This document shows positions 1-8,165 of a stretch of 25,583 nt of DNA, piece by piece. This DNA comes from Chloroflexota bacterium (GTDB lineage: Bacteria > Chloroflexota > Anaerolineae > Fen-1058). Location: NCBI GenBank assembly GCA_016219235.1, contig JACRBO010000668.1:1-25583 (forward strand), given 5' to 3'. Under the pieces are notes generated by a model that saw only the letters and a program-made list of their open reading frames with translations, did not search any database and was not told the origin of the DNA. The position numbers were made by a program, and so were the translations under genes. Every line of letters starts with the position of its first letter. Positions within the stretch are counted from its first letter, which is position 1.

Positions 1-1453
1 CGGAGATGAGGTTGCCGGTGACGGTGTTATAGTCGTCTTCCACGCGCAAGCCGGTTTGCCCGTTGGGGATGGCGGCCGTCCCAGCGGCATTGGCGCCGAT
101 TCTGTTTCCGGCGATGACGTTGTGATCGGACCCGCCGGGAATGACCACGCCGTGATTGTCGTTGCCGGCCCCATCGCCATTGCCGGAGATCAGATTGCCT
201 TCCAGGTCATCCGAGACGCCGTCGTTGTTCGTCCCCAATCGGCTGAAGTCACCGCCGAGATGGACGCCGTAATCACCGTTGGGAACGGCAGCCGTTCCAG
301 CGGCATTCGTACCGATCTTGTTCCCGGCGATGACGTTGTTGCTCAGCGTTCCGGCGGGGATGAACACACCGCCCGCGCCATTGCCGGAAATGAGATTGCC
401 TTCCAGCGCATCAGAGACACCGTCGCCGTTCGTGCCGATGATGTAATTTGAGCATTGTCCCGCACTGCACGAGCCGACGCTGAGGCCATTGGAGTTGTTG
501 GGAATGGCGATCGCGCCGGTGAGGTCTGTACCGATTTTGTTGCCCGCTACGCGCGATCCGCTGGAGGTGGACGCTAAAGCGACGCCGTGACTGTTGTTGC
601 CGGCGATAAGGTTGCCTTCCACCGCGTCGCCCACGCCGTCGCCATTCGTGCCGATGATCGTGACGCCGCCGGTGGTGATGCCGCTGCTCGCGTTGCCGCG
701 ATCCTGCGTGCCGGTGGCATCCGTGCCGATGAAGTTCCCGGCGATCCAGTTGTTGTCCGAACCTTGATCGATCAGAATGCCCGTGCTGTTGTTCTGCTGA
801 ACAAAGCCGCTGGCCGAAATGACGTTGCGTTCAGCCGCATCGTCGATCCCGTCGCCGTTCGTGCCGATGCGGTTGCCGTCTGAAGCGGCAGCGATCCGCA
901 GACCGGTACGATTGCCGATGGGTGTAACGCCGTCCAGGGCCAGGCCGAGATAGTTGCCGGCAATGACATTGTTCCCGGCCGATTCCAGGCTAATGGCGAT
1001 GTTGAAATAGTTGATCGCCAGTCCGCGCACGGTGCTGCTGCCGGCAGTGAGTTGCAGGCCGTTGGTAGTGTTCCACGTCGCAATGGCGCTGCCGTTGATC
1101 TCGATCAGCGGCGGGCCGGCATAGCCCGCGCCGCCCTGACTCCAGCCGTCGATGACGATCGGATCGGTGATGGCGGGCAAGGCCGATGTAGGCTGGATGG
1201 TCTGCTGTGATCCGATCGAGCCGATGGCAAACCCGATCGTGTCGAGGCCGATCGATCCGGCGGGGCACTCATTCACGATCGAGTTGGTGTTGGCCGCCGT
1301 GATCGCTTCGCGCAGCGTGCACGCTCCATCGGCGGCGATGGCGTCTCCCGTTGACGTGACGGTGATGATCGCCTCAGGTGCGGCGCGGCTGGTAGTCGAG
1401 ATCGCAACCAGACCCAACAGGGCCAGACAAATCGTCAGCAGACGACGTTTCAT
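1..1453 (-). CDS. Secreted CSLREA / parallel beta-helix protein (C-terminus outside window)
   Basis: The reading frame is open from the ATG at 1453 to the window edge, giving about 484 residues; the C-terminus is missing. Residues 1-24 form a signal peptide: MKRR, then a hydrophobic stretch, then SRA. The mature start carries a CSLREA-like motif (CTLREAITAAN), which in this family opens secreted right-handed beta-helix proteins. Then come degenerate repeats of about 60-70 residues of the form IGTNGDGV-D--EGNLISGN...N-IAGN-IGT---GTAA-PN. At least four copies of the TNGDGxxD loop are visible; they resemble calcium-binding D/N-rich loops. A function in adhesion or surface structure is inferred; no catalytic motif is seen. 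The start overlaps the stop of the 68-aa gene (ATGA, 1450-1453), so the two are probably translationally coupled. Confidence 0.88.
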   Translation of the reverse strand, partial: MKRRLLTICLALLGLVAISTTSRAAPEAIITVTSTGDAIAADGACTLREAITAANTNSIVNECPAGSIGLDTIGFAIGSIGSQQTIQPTSALPAITDPIVIDGWSQGGAGYAGPPLIEINGSAIATWNTTNGLQLTAGSSTVRGLAINYFNIAISLESAGNNVIAGNYLGLALDGVTPIGNRTGLRIAAASDGNRIGTNGDGIDDAAERNVISASGFVQQNNSTGILIDQGSDNNWIAGNFIGTDATGTQDRGNASSGITTGGVTIIGTNGDGVGDAVEGNLIAGNNSHGVALASTSSGSRVAGNKIGTDLTGAIAIPNNSNGLSVGSCSAGQCSNYIIGTNGDGVSDALEGNLISGNGAGGVFIPAGTLSNNVIAGNKIGTNAAGTAAVPNGDYGVHLGGDFSRLGTNNDGVSDDLEGNLISGNGDGAGNDNHGVVIPGGSDHNVIAGNRIGANAAGTAAIPNGQTGLRVEDDYNTVTGNLIS

Positions 1454-1656
1454 GATCGATCCTCCCCTGAGCGTGGCGTTGGTTCAGCGCGCTCGATTGC
1501 CTCGCGCAGCAGCGCCGGCAGATCATCCACCGACGTGAAGTCCCGCACCCCATCGACTTCGGCGGCCTGCAGCGAGCCGCGCAGCGCCGACACCTCATTC
1601 CGATCGTCATGTTCAATCCACAAGCGCAGCACAAAAGCGAAGCGACGTTCACGCAT
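1450..1656 (-). CDS. Small conserved-looking protein, 68 aa, function unknown
   Basis: This short frame begins at ATG 1656 and ends in a TGA that overlaps the ATG of the beta-helix gene by 4 bp, which argues that it is real. The sequence is a compact acidic cytoplasmic domain: RRFAFVLRLWIEHDD (beta strand), RGSLQAAEVDGVRDFTSVDDL (strand and turn), PALLREAIERAE (helix). I recognise a resemblance to small Chloroflexota proteins with a pattern like 'FVVRIWLE..WRGSVEHV..GERRYFRDLDELLAFI', which often sit beside regulators or surface-protein genes. Their function is not known to me. No good Shine-Dalgarno sequence is visible before 1656, so the start is a little uncertain. Confidence 0.7.
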   Translation of the reverse strand: MRERRFAFVLRLWIEHDDRNEVSALRGSLQAAEVDGVRDFTSVDDLPALLREAIERAEPTPRSGEDRS

Positions 1657-1746
1657 GCGACCAGCATACGCGATCGGTGTCGGCGCACTCTCGCCTCACT
1701 TCGAGGTGGACAGACTATTGTGACATCGGTGAAGGATTGAACGAGG

Positions 1747-1865
1747 CGTCATTGCGAGGAGCATCCTGAGCGAAGCGTAGCGGAGTCGAAGGACGCAACG
1801 AAGCAATCTCAGCCCCGGTCGAACCAAGATTGCTTCGTCGCTGAGAAGCGCTCCTCGCAATGACG
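1747..1865. repeat. REP-like dispersed palindromic element
   Basis: The outer arms are a perfect 16-bp inverted repeat: CGTCATTGCGAGGAGC at 1747-1762 and its reverse complement at 1850-1865. The inner arms are a perfect 12-bp inverted repeat (1798-1809 and 1827-1838, containing GAAGCAATC). Between them lies CCTGAGCGAAGCG...GGAGTCGAAGGA, another motif that recurs in many genomes. The element fills the gap between the end of the BTAD gene and the 68-aa gene. It carries no ORF. It could be a non-autonomous palindromic element and could also act as a transcription barrier. The known wide occurrence of such 'CGTCATTGCGAGG' palindromes is recalled, not checked here. Confidence 0.8.
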
Positions 1866-1867
1866 AT

Positions 1868-4800
1868 CTACGGTTTGCGGCGGCGCGTGGGGAGTTTCAC
1901 GCCCGAGTGCAGGAGGGCCTCGATGTCGCGCATGATCGTGCGGCGGCTGACATCGAGGGCGCGCGACAGATCGTGATCGGTGGGGGCGGCGCCAGCCGAT
2001 CGGGCTTCGGCGATCAAGCGGCTGAGGATGTGCCGCCGTCGATCGACGGGATCAGTCAGTGCGTCGTCTTCGGGCGCGGCGATCGTCCACTCGATCGTCA
2101 CGTAATCCCGATCGGTCAGCTTGCGGCCCAGCGGCACGTCGGCGCGCACAAGGGCGATCGTGAAGCGGCGCTGTCGCCGGTTCAACTGATCGTAAGCTGC
2201 GACGATCGATCGATTAAGCGGCACGCGGTTGAAGAATTGCTGCCGCAGTCGATCGTCCGCAATGGCCTCGCCCTGACGCTGCAATTCCGCATAAGCGGCG
2301 CGCAGCACCGCAGTGGCCTGTTCAGATTGATTCAACTGAGCGAGCAACCGTTGCAGCGCCCACAGCCAGCTCTGCGGCTGCTCACCGCTGAGGCCGCCGC
2401 GTTGAAGAGCCTGCCAGTTTTCTTCGGCCAGTTCTCGCGCAGTCGATCGATCACCGTTAGCCAAGAGCGCAAGTCCAAGATAGGCTTCGCTCTTGAGCCG
2501 CAGCAGATCGTTGCCCAGTTCGCGCCATTTGGCACGCGCCGCGTCCAGCAAAGGAATCGCCGCAGTGTGATGGTTGAGGCGTAACAGCAGCGCACCCAGA
2601 TCGTGTTGAGCATAGGCGGCTTCAGTTGTCGCGTTCAGATCGACGGCCGCTGCCAGCGCCGCCTCGTATTCACGCTGCGCACCGGCCACATCATCTTCTG
2701 CTTCGGCCACCAGTCCGATCGCGTTGCGGGCCAGCCCGGCTGTGACACGATCACCAATCTCGTTGTACAGGCGTATGGCATCGGCCAGACAGCGGCGCGC
2801 TGCTTCAAAGTCGCCCAGCGCAAAGCAGGCCAATCCCTGCAAGTGCCGCACCAACGCAATGCTCTCTTTGCGATGCAATGCTTCAGCCAGAGCCTGTGTC
2901 TCTTCAGCCAGGCCCAGCAGCCGATCCCACGCCCCCAGATCGTAACAACTCGACAGCAGGTTGACGCGCGTGATCGACTCACCGATCCGATCGCCCAATG
3001 CCTGCTGCAGGGTCAGGGCGCGCTCGAACCAGCGAATGGCCTCCGCCGGCTGCCCGTTGCGACGGGCGATCATGCCCAGGCCGCGCAGCGCGCGCGCCAT
3101 GCGGCCCCGATCGCCCAGCGACTCCGCTTGCGCCAGAACCTGTTGATAACGCCGGCTGGCTGCCTCGTGATCGCCTTTGCGATTAGCCAGATCGCCCAAC
3201 AGAAAAGCCGCTTCGATCTGCTGCGTAGTATCGCCGGTCTGCTGCGCCAGGCGCAAGACTTCCGTGTAGGTGTCTTCGGCGGCTGGCAGCTGTCCGGTCT
3301 GGGCGGCAAGCCGTCCGGCCAGCAGCAGCACGCGGATCATCAGCGGACTGTCTCCCAGTTGGCGCGCGGCACGTCGGGCGGATTCGATCGCCGCGTGTTG
3401 GCACTCACGCGCTCCCAGCACATCGCAGACCTGCGCCAGCGCCAGAAGGGTTTCAATGCGGATCGGCGCCGGCTCGTCAGGCAGCAAGTCCAGCGCGCGC
3501 TCGAATGCAGCCCGCGCCTCTGCAAACGCGAAGCGCACCCGATCTTGCTCGCCCACGCGACGATAAGCTGCGGCGGCCTCCTCGGCCAGGCCCGCTCGAT
3601 CGAGATGAAAGGCCAGTGCGTGAGCGTTATCTGGATCGAATTCACGCACAGCCCTCGCCGCGCGGCGATGCAGGTCTTGCTGCCGTTCGGGATCGATCTG
3701 TTCGTAGATGATCGCTTGAATCAGATCGTGCGCGAAGGCATAGCCAGCCGCGATCGGTTGTAGGAACGCTTGAGAGGTCAGTCGATCAGCTGTAGCGATT
3801 AAGCGCGCAGGATCGAGATCACTTAGCGTCGACCACAGCCTGAACGAAACGGTCATACCCAGAACGGCAGCGGCCGATAACGCCTCACGCTCGACGGGGG
3901 ATAAAGCCAGCGCACGGGCCAGCACCAGCTGATCGACGTTGTGCGCAGCCGTCCCGGCTTGCTCAGACAGCAGCGCCTGCATCACGTAGAAAGGGTTGCC
4001 GCCGGTAAGCGCCAGCACCTCGGCGGCCGTGTCGTTTTGATCCGACGGAAGCAGCTGCGCAACTTCGGCTTGATCGAGCGGCGAAAGCGTCAGCGCTTTC
4101 AGCCGGCCATCACGCTCCCAGTGCTGCACGGTCTTCCAGCCGGAGGTTGATTCGAGGGACGCGCGCCGATAAGCGACGACGATCAACACGCGCAGTTGCG
4201 CCAACAGCGGCGCGACTTCGTCCAGTGCTTCCCAGACCGATTGCGTCGCCCAGTGCGCATCGTCGATCACCATCACGTGCGGCGCAATAGCGGCCAGAGT
4301 TTGCAGCACCTCACACCACGCTCGATGAAAACGCTGGCGGGCCGGCAGCGGCGGCAGATCGGGCAACGGCGCGCGGTCGCGCCACCGATCGATCAGTGGC
4401 GCGAGGGCGGCCAGGGTCTCATCGGGCAGCAGCATCTCAAGCTGTGCCCGGCGCGCGCCGTCAAACGCAGAGTCCAGTACCTCCGTGAGAGGCGCCAGCG
4501 GCGAAGCCGACGGCGCTTCCGTCGCTCGACCGGTGACAACCGTCACACCGCGCCATTTGGCGCTGGCCGCGACTTCGTCGAGCAGGCGGCTCTTGCCAAT
4601 GCCTGCCTCACCCTCGACGGCGATCATTCCACCCCGACCAGCGATCATCGCTTCGACGGCTTCGAGCAACATCGCGCGCTCGGCGACACGTCCGACGAAC
4701 GGCAGTGAAGCAGCGCGCACCGGGACGCGGTGTGTCAACTCGATTTCGCTGCGAAGAGATGCGGCGAGCGAGCGCGTCTCAGGCAGCGGTTCGATCTTCA

Positions 4801-5452
4801 ATTCTCGATCGAGCAGCTGTACCAGTCGATCGTATTGTCGCAGCGCATCGGCGTGACGGCCCAGGCGTGCGTAGAGACGCATGACGGTGGCATGCGCGTT
4901 TTCGCTCAACGGATCAGCCTCGACCCAGCGCAGCGCGATCGCTAACGCTTCGGGCAGCGCGCCGGATGTGAAGCGTGCGTCACACACACGTTCCAGCGTG
5001 GCGAGGTAAGTCTCATGCAGATGCTCGCGCGGGGCCAGCAACCAATCGGCATCGAGGTCTGAAAGGAGATCGCCCGCATACAGGTCTAGCGCGGCCTGCC
5101 AGTCAGCGGCCTGCGCCGAAGCAGCCAGGCGGCGAAATTCGGTGACGTCGATCGTGACCTCGCCAAGCGCGATCGTTTCGTCGTCAACGTGCAGTATCCG
5201 ATCGGCGATCTGCACTTCGATCGCGCGGCGCAGCCGATAGAGCGTGTCGGTGAGATTCCGCCGCGCGCGGGTTTCGGACTCGTCGGGCCACAGCGTGCCG
5301 GCCAGACGTGATCGAGTAATCGGCTGGCCGTTGGCCGCATGGCAGATCAGATAGCCGAGCAGCAGCGCGGGCGCGGCGGCCGTGATCGGATACGAGGCCC
5401 GATCGGTTGTGAGGCAGAGTGATCCCAGGGCGCACAATCGCACGGATTCCAT
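1868..5452 (-). CDS. BTAD/AAA/TPR transcriptional regulator with an extra C-terminal HTH
   Basis: This 1194-aa soluble protein looks like a SARP/AfsR- or MalT-like signal-integrating transcription activator. Residues 1-95 are an OmpR-type winged helix (LWPDESETRARRNLTDTLYRLR). Residues 100-240 are the BTAD domain, with the usual DWLLAPREHL and ADALRQYDRL-QLLDRELKIEP segments. Residues 250-500 are an AAA_16-type STAND ATPase, with Walker A GEAGIGKS (281-288) and Walker B VMVIDDAHWA (393-402). Residues about 630-1040 are TPR-like helical repeats. The last 60 residues form a DeoR/HTH_11-like helix-turn-helix (DLSRALDVSRRTIMRDIEALL). The target and ligand are unknown. The start fits the family, although no strong Shine-Dalgarno is visible. 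It lies 25 bp downstream of the COG2345-type regulator gene, on the same strand. Confidence 0.93.
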   Translation of the reverse strand: MESVRLCALGSLCLTTDRASYPITAAAPALLLGYLICHAANGQPITRSRLAGTLWPDESETRARRNLTDTLYRLRRAIEVQIADRILHVDDETIALGEVTIDVTEFRRLAASAQAADWQAALDLYAGDLLSDLDADWLLAPREHLHETYLATLERVCDARFTSGALPEALAIALRWVEADPLSENAHATVMRLYARLGRHADALRQYDRLVQLLDRELKIEPLPETRSLAASLRSEIELTHRVPVRAASLPFVGRVAERAMLLEAVEAMIAGRGGMIAVEGEAGIGKSRLLDEVAASAKWRGVTVVTGRATEAPSASPLAPLTEVLDSAFDGARRAQLEMLLPDETLAALAPLIDRWRDRAPLPDLPPLPARQRFHRAWCEVLQTLAAIAPHVMVIDDAHWATQSVWEALDEVAPLLAQLRVLIVVAYRRASLESTSGWKTVQHWERDGRLKALTLSPLDQAEVAQLLPSDQNDTAAEVLALTGGNPFYVMQALLSEQAGTAAHNVDQLVLARALALSPVEREALSAAAVLGMTVSFRLWSTLSDLDPARLIATADRLTSQAFLQPIAAGYAFAHDLIQAIIYEQIDPERQQDLHRRAARAVREFDPDNAHALAFHLDRAGLAEEAAAAYRRVGEQDRVRFAFAEARAAFERALDLLPDEPAPIRIETLLALAQVCDVLGARECQHAAIESARRAARQLGDSPLMIRVLLLAGRLAAQTGQLPAAEDTYTEVLRLAQQTGDTTQQIEAAFLLGDLANRKGDHEAASRRYQQVLAQAESLGDRGRMARALRGLGMIARRNGQPAEAIRWFERALTLQQALGDRIGESITRVNLLSSCYDLGAWDRLLGLAEETQALAEALHRKESIALVRHLQGLACFALGDFEAARRCLADAIRLYNEIGDRVTAGLARNAIGLVAEAEDDVAGAQREYEAALAAAVDLNATTEAAYAQHDLGALLLRLNHHTAAIPLLDAARAKWRELGNDLLRLKSEAYLGLALLANGDRSTARELAEENWQALQRGGLSGEQPQSWLWALQRLLAQLNQSEQATAVLRAAYAELQRQGEAIADDRLRQQFFNRVPLNRSIVAAYDQLNRRQRRFTIALVRADVPLGRKLTDRDYVTIEWTIAAPEDDALTDPVDRRRHILSRLIAEARSAGAAPTDHDLSRALDVSRRTIMRDIEALLHSGVKLPTRRRKP

Positions 5453-5477
5453 TACAGAAGAGGGCTTCCAATCGGGC

Positions 5478-6134
5478 CTAACGCCCCGTCTTCGAGCGCA
5501 ATCGCCGCACTTTTGGCGTGATGTGATAGGCGCACGTCAACTCGCCTTTGATCTGATGTTGAATGCGCTCAATCTTTGCGTCGAGCAAGCGGCGAAACAG
5601 TTCGATCTCATAGTGACAGGCCGATTGAAAACGACAGGCCACGCGATAGATGGCGCAGTTCTGTTCCTTTAACAGATAGCCGTCCGGCATGGTTTCCCAG
5701 ACAGCCATATAGCCGTTCTCATCTTGAATCCGGGCGAGTTCAGCCACGCGCCCGCCCAGATCCTTGCCCCGCATGCGCGGCTCGTATTGCGCCACCAGTT
5801 GATCCATCCGCCGTGCAAACAGCTCGTCCACCTTCGCGTCGCCGTCATGCACTTGGACCGCATCAAGCAATTGCGTCGCCAGCAAATCGTAATTACTGGG
5901 GAACGTGTCGTAACCGGCTTCGGTCAGACGATACACGTAGGTCGGACGCCCCGCGGCCTGGCGCTGCATCTGGACGCGCACCAGCCCGTCGCGTTCCAGC
6001 GCCACCAGATAGCGGCGCACGCCCATCGACGTGATCTTCAATTCGGCGGCCAGCTGCTGCGCGGTCAGCCCGCCCGCCAGGCGGATCAGCCGCAGGACTT
6101 CGTACCGGGTGGAACTTGCCTGAAGGTCGCTCAT
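5478..6134 (-). CDS. COG2345-type winged-helix regulator with a C-terminal cysteine cluster (SufR/DeoR-like)
   Basis: The protein has 218 aa. Residues 8-65 form a winged helix: RYEVLRLIRLAGGLTAQQLAAELKIT, then SMGVRRYLVALERDGLVR, then a wing with GRPTYVYRLTEAG. The C-terminal half carries the signature of this family, NCAIYRVACRFQSAC...ELFRRLLDAKIERIQH...LTCAY, with four cysteines spaced C-x6-C-x5-C-x27-C. In SufR-type relatives C-terminal cysteines hold a [4Fe-4S] cluster; whether this protein does is an inference. It is divergently transcribed from the SDR/QueA-like pair, with an AT-rich palindrome between them, so it probably controls that pair and itself. It also lies just upstream of the BTAD gene and may be co-transcribed with it. 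Confidence 0.88.
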   Translation of the reverse strand: MSDLQASSTRYEVLRLIRLAGGLTAQQLAAELKITSMGVRRYLVALERDGLVRVQMQRQAAGRPTYVYRLTEAGYDTFPSNYDLLATQLLDAVQVHDGDAKVDELFARRMDQLVAQYEPRMRGKDLGGRVAELARIQDENGYMAVWETMPDGYLLKEQNCAIYRVACRFQSACHYEIELFRRLLDAKIERIQHQIKGELTCAYHITPKVRRLRSKTGR

Positions 6135-6182
6135 GTTTCAAGTGTAGCACGGCCGCCGCCGTCTGGCAAACTTTATCTAATT

Positions 6183-6202
6183 TATAAACGATATAGTTTA
6201 CA
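6183..6202. promoter_or_regulatory. Candidate operator palindrome
   Basis: The sequence TATAAACGATATAGTTTACA matches its own reverse complement at 16 of 20 positions, with arms TATAAAC and GTTTACA. It stands in a short AT-rich island in otherwise GC-rich DNA and overlaps the likely -35 box of the SDR promoter. A second imperfect inverted repeat (AAACTTTATC at 6168-6177 with GATATAGTTT at 6190-6199, 9 of 10 matching) overlaps it. A binding site for the divergent winged-helix regulator is the obvious inference. Confidence 0.5.
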
Positions 6203-6225
6203 AATTACAGAAAGCCGGTTACAAT
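6197..6225 (+). promoter_or_regulatory. Sigma70-like promoter for SDR / QueA-like operon
   Basis: A -35 box TTTACA (6197-6202; 5 of 6 to TTGACA) is followed after exactly 17 bp by a -10 box TACAAT (6220-6225; 5 of 6 to TATAAT). Transcription would start near 6232, leaving a leader of about 30 nt with a GGGGAGG Shine-Dalgarno (6250-6256) before ATG 6264. The -35 overlaps the candidate operator, so binding there would be expected to repress. Confidence 0.6.
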
Positions 6226-6263
6226 CACCTCAGATCAAATTGCACACCAGGGGAGGCCGTGTG

Positions 6264-7010
6264 ATGGAAACGTTAACGGGCAAAGTGATCTTGATTACGG
6301 GCGCGTCGCGGGGATTGGGGCAGGCCCTGGCGTTGGAGTTCGCTCGTCGGGGGGCAAGCCTGATTTTGAATTCGCGCGGGTCAAGCGCCGCCGAATTGGC
6401 GAAAACCGAGCAAGCCGCACACGCACTGGGGGCTGCCACGCTCAGCGTTGTCGCGGATGTGGCCGATCGGGCGGACGTGGAACGGCTGGCGGGCGAGTCG
6501 CTGGCGCACTTCGGGCGCGTCGATGTGCTGATCAACAACGCATCCGCGCTGGGGCCGACGCCCATGCCCTATCTCGTGGATTATCCGATCGAAGAATTTG
6601 AGTACGTGCTGCGTGCCAACACGATCGGCCCGTTCAGGTTGACGCGCGCGCTCGCCGGCCAGATGCTGACCCGCGGCGCAGGCTCGATCATCAACGTGAG
6701 TTCGGATGCGGGCGTAGTTGGCTATCCCACCTGGGGCGCGTACGGCATCTCGAAGGCGGCGCTCGATCAGCTGACACGCACGTGGGCGGCCGAACTGCAC
6801 GGCACGGGCGTGCGCATCAACAGCGTCGATCCGGGCAGCCTGGACACGCTGATGCATCGATTGGCCGAACCGACCGAAAATCCGGCACAGTGGGCGCAGC
6901 CCGCAGCCGTGACGCCCGTCTTCGTTTATCTCGCCTCTGATGAATCTACCGGCGTCAACGGCCAACGCTTCGATGCGCAGGCGTTCGCGCTGGAGAAGGC
7001 GAACCGATGA
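6264..7010 (+). CDS. SDR-family NAD(P)-dependent oxidoreductase
   Basis: This is a classical short-chain dehydrogenase of 248 aa, the usual length. The cofactor motif TGASRGLG is at 12-19, the structural NNA motif (NNAS) at 91-94, the catalytic Ser in NVSSDAG (146/147), Tyr160 and Lys164 in the YGISK motif, and the PG turn after it (DPGS, 189-192). The frame is open further upstream, but ATG 6264 is chosen because GGGGAGG lies 7 bp before it and the sequence METLTGKVILITG is a canonical SDR N-terminus. The substrate cannot be told from sequence. The stop overlaps the next start by 4 bp (ATGA, 7007-7010), so the SDR and the QueA-like protein are probably made together. Confidence 0.93.
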   Translation: METLTGKVILITGASRGLGQALALEFARRGASLILNSRGSSAAELAKTEQAAHALGAATLSVVADVADRADVERLAGESLAHFGRVDVLINNASALGPTPMPYLVDYPIEEFEYVLRANTIGPFRLTRALAGQMLTRGAGSIINVSSDAGVVGYPTWGAYGISKAALDQLTRTWAAELHGTGVRINSVDPGSLDTLMHRLAEPTENPAQWAQPAAVTPVFVYLASDESTGVNGQRFDAQAFALEKANR

Positions 7011-8062
7011 ACACCACACTCACTTCCATTGAACCGGTATTGAACTTCAGGCTGCCGCCCGAACTGGAAGCGCACGAACCGCCCGAACATCGCGGCCTGC
7101 GCCGCGATCAGGTTCGCCTGCTGGTGCTGCCGCGCTTCAACGGTGAGTTCAGTCATACGCGGTTCGATGCGTTGAGCGACTACCTGCGTGAAGGCGATTT
7201 GCTCGTCGCGAATACCAGTCGGACGTTGCCGGGCCTGTTGCGCGCGACCGATGAGCGCGGCGAAGCGATCGAGGTGCGGTTGGCTCATCGCCGGACCTCA
7301 GCGCGCTGGGATGTTCTATTGTTGGAAGGCCGCACGCACGTAGGTCGCGCCGGCATGCGCCTCGACTTTGGTCAGGGCCTGTCGGCGCACATTCTGCGCC
7401 GCCGCCCCGATCTGCCGTTCTTGTGGCAAATGGAATTCGATCGGTGCTGCACGCCGCTGCTCGATCTGATCTATCGGCTGGGCGAGCCGGTGCGCTACAC
7501 GTATGTGCCCCAGGCGCTGCCGCTCGATCTTTATCAAACGGTGTATGCAGGCGAACCGGGTTCGGTCGAGATGCCGTCGGCCGGGCGGCCTTTTACGTGG
7601 GAGTTGTTGTTGAAGTTGCGACGCAAGGGTGTGGGCTTTGCGACATTAGCGCTGCATACCGGCCTGTCTTCAACTCGCGATGACGTCGTCGATGCGCTGC
7701 ATCCCAATTACGATGAGGAATATCACGTGCCGCAGATCACCGCCAGGGCCGTGAACGCCGCCCGGCAGCAGGGCGGCCGCGTGATTGCCGTGGGCACGAC
7801 GGTGGTGCGAGCGTTGGAGTCTCTGGCGCGATCAGATGGCGCCGTCGCCGCTGCGCGTGGCTGGACTCGACTGCACATCGCCCCCCATCATCAACTGCGC
7901 GTGGTGGACGGTCTGGTGACGGGCCTGCACGAGCCGCACGCCAGTCACCTCGATTTGCTCAGCGCGTTTGTCGAGCCGGCGCGATTGCAAGCCGCGTATC
8001 AGGCAGCGATCGAACGCCGCTATTTGTGGCATGAGTTCGGCGATATGAATCTGATTATTTGA
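7007..8062 (+). CDS. Divergent QueA-like protein (SAM:tRNA ribosyltransferase-isomerase family)
   Basis: At 351 aa it has the full length of QueA, which transfers and isomerises the ribosyl part of SAM onto 7-aminomethyl-7-deazaguanine in tRNA to give epoxyqueuosine. Family landmarks are present: DLLVANTSRTLPGLL (64-78, QueA has VNDTRVIPARL), YQTVYA (176-181), AVGTTVVRALES (261-272) and FGDMNLI (344-350). Several normally strict motifs are changed: GSVEMPSAGRPFT (185-197) for GSVAAPTAGLHFT, LHTGLSS for LHVGxGT, and DGLVTGLHEPHASHLDLL (301-318) for DxLxTNFHLPxSTLLML. The N-terminus is also longer than usual and lacks the DFDYxLP motif. It therefore looks like a paralogous subfamily whose activity on tRNA is uncertain. 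It is in an operon with the SDR; no other queuosine gene is visible in the window. Confidence 0.85.
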   Translation: MNTTLTSIEPVLNFRLPPELEAHEPPEHRGLRRDQVRLLVLPRFNGEFSHTRFDALSDYLREGDLLVANTSRTLPGLLRATDERGEAIEVRLAHRRTSARWDVLLLEGRTHVGRAGMRLDFGQGLSAHILRRRPDLPFLWQMEFDRCCTPLLDLIYRLGEPVRYTYVPQALPLDLYQTVYAGEPGSVEMPSAGRPFTWELLLKLRRKGVGFATLALHTGLSSTRDDVVDALHPNYDEEYHVPQITARAVNAARQQGGRVIAVGTTVVRALESLARSDGAVAAARGWTRLHIAPHHQLRVVDGLVTGLHEPHASHLDLLSAFVEPARLQAAYQAAIERRYLWHEFGDMNLII

Positions 8063-8165
8063 CGGATAAGGCTTGCAGGCAATGTCGCGCGGTGACGAAG
8101 CGTTCATCGTGGCTAACCCGTCGAAGCCGGAAGAACCGGTTTATCAAGATCGGAGGAGTGTCAGT
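8063..8165. other. Short convergent intergenic gap
   Basis: This gap lies between the ends of the QueA-like gene (plus) and the small secreted protein gene (minus). Only a weak CCGG-AAGAA-CCGG stem without a T-tract is visible; no convincing terminator is seen. Confidence 0.4.

Noticed and set aside
2603..3763. 386-codon plus-strand open frame
   Set aside because: It is entirely antisense to the BTAD/TPR gene; the sequence is low in recognisable structure and arises from GC-rich codon bias.
5724..6263. Long plus-strand frame running into the SDR gene
   Set aside because: It lies antisense to the winged-helix regulator, its translation lacks domain character, and the SDR proper starts at ATG 6264 with a ribosome binding site and the canonical N-terminus.
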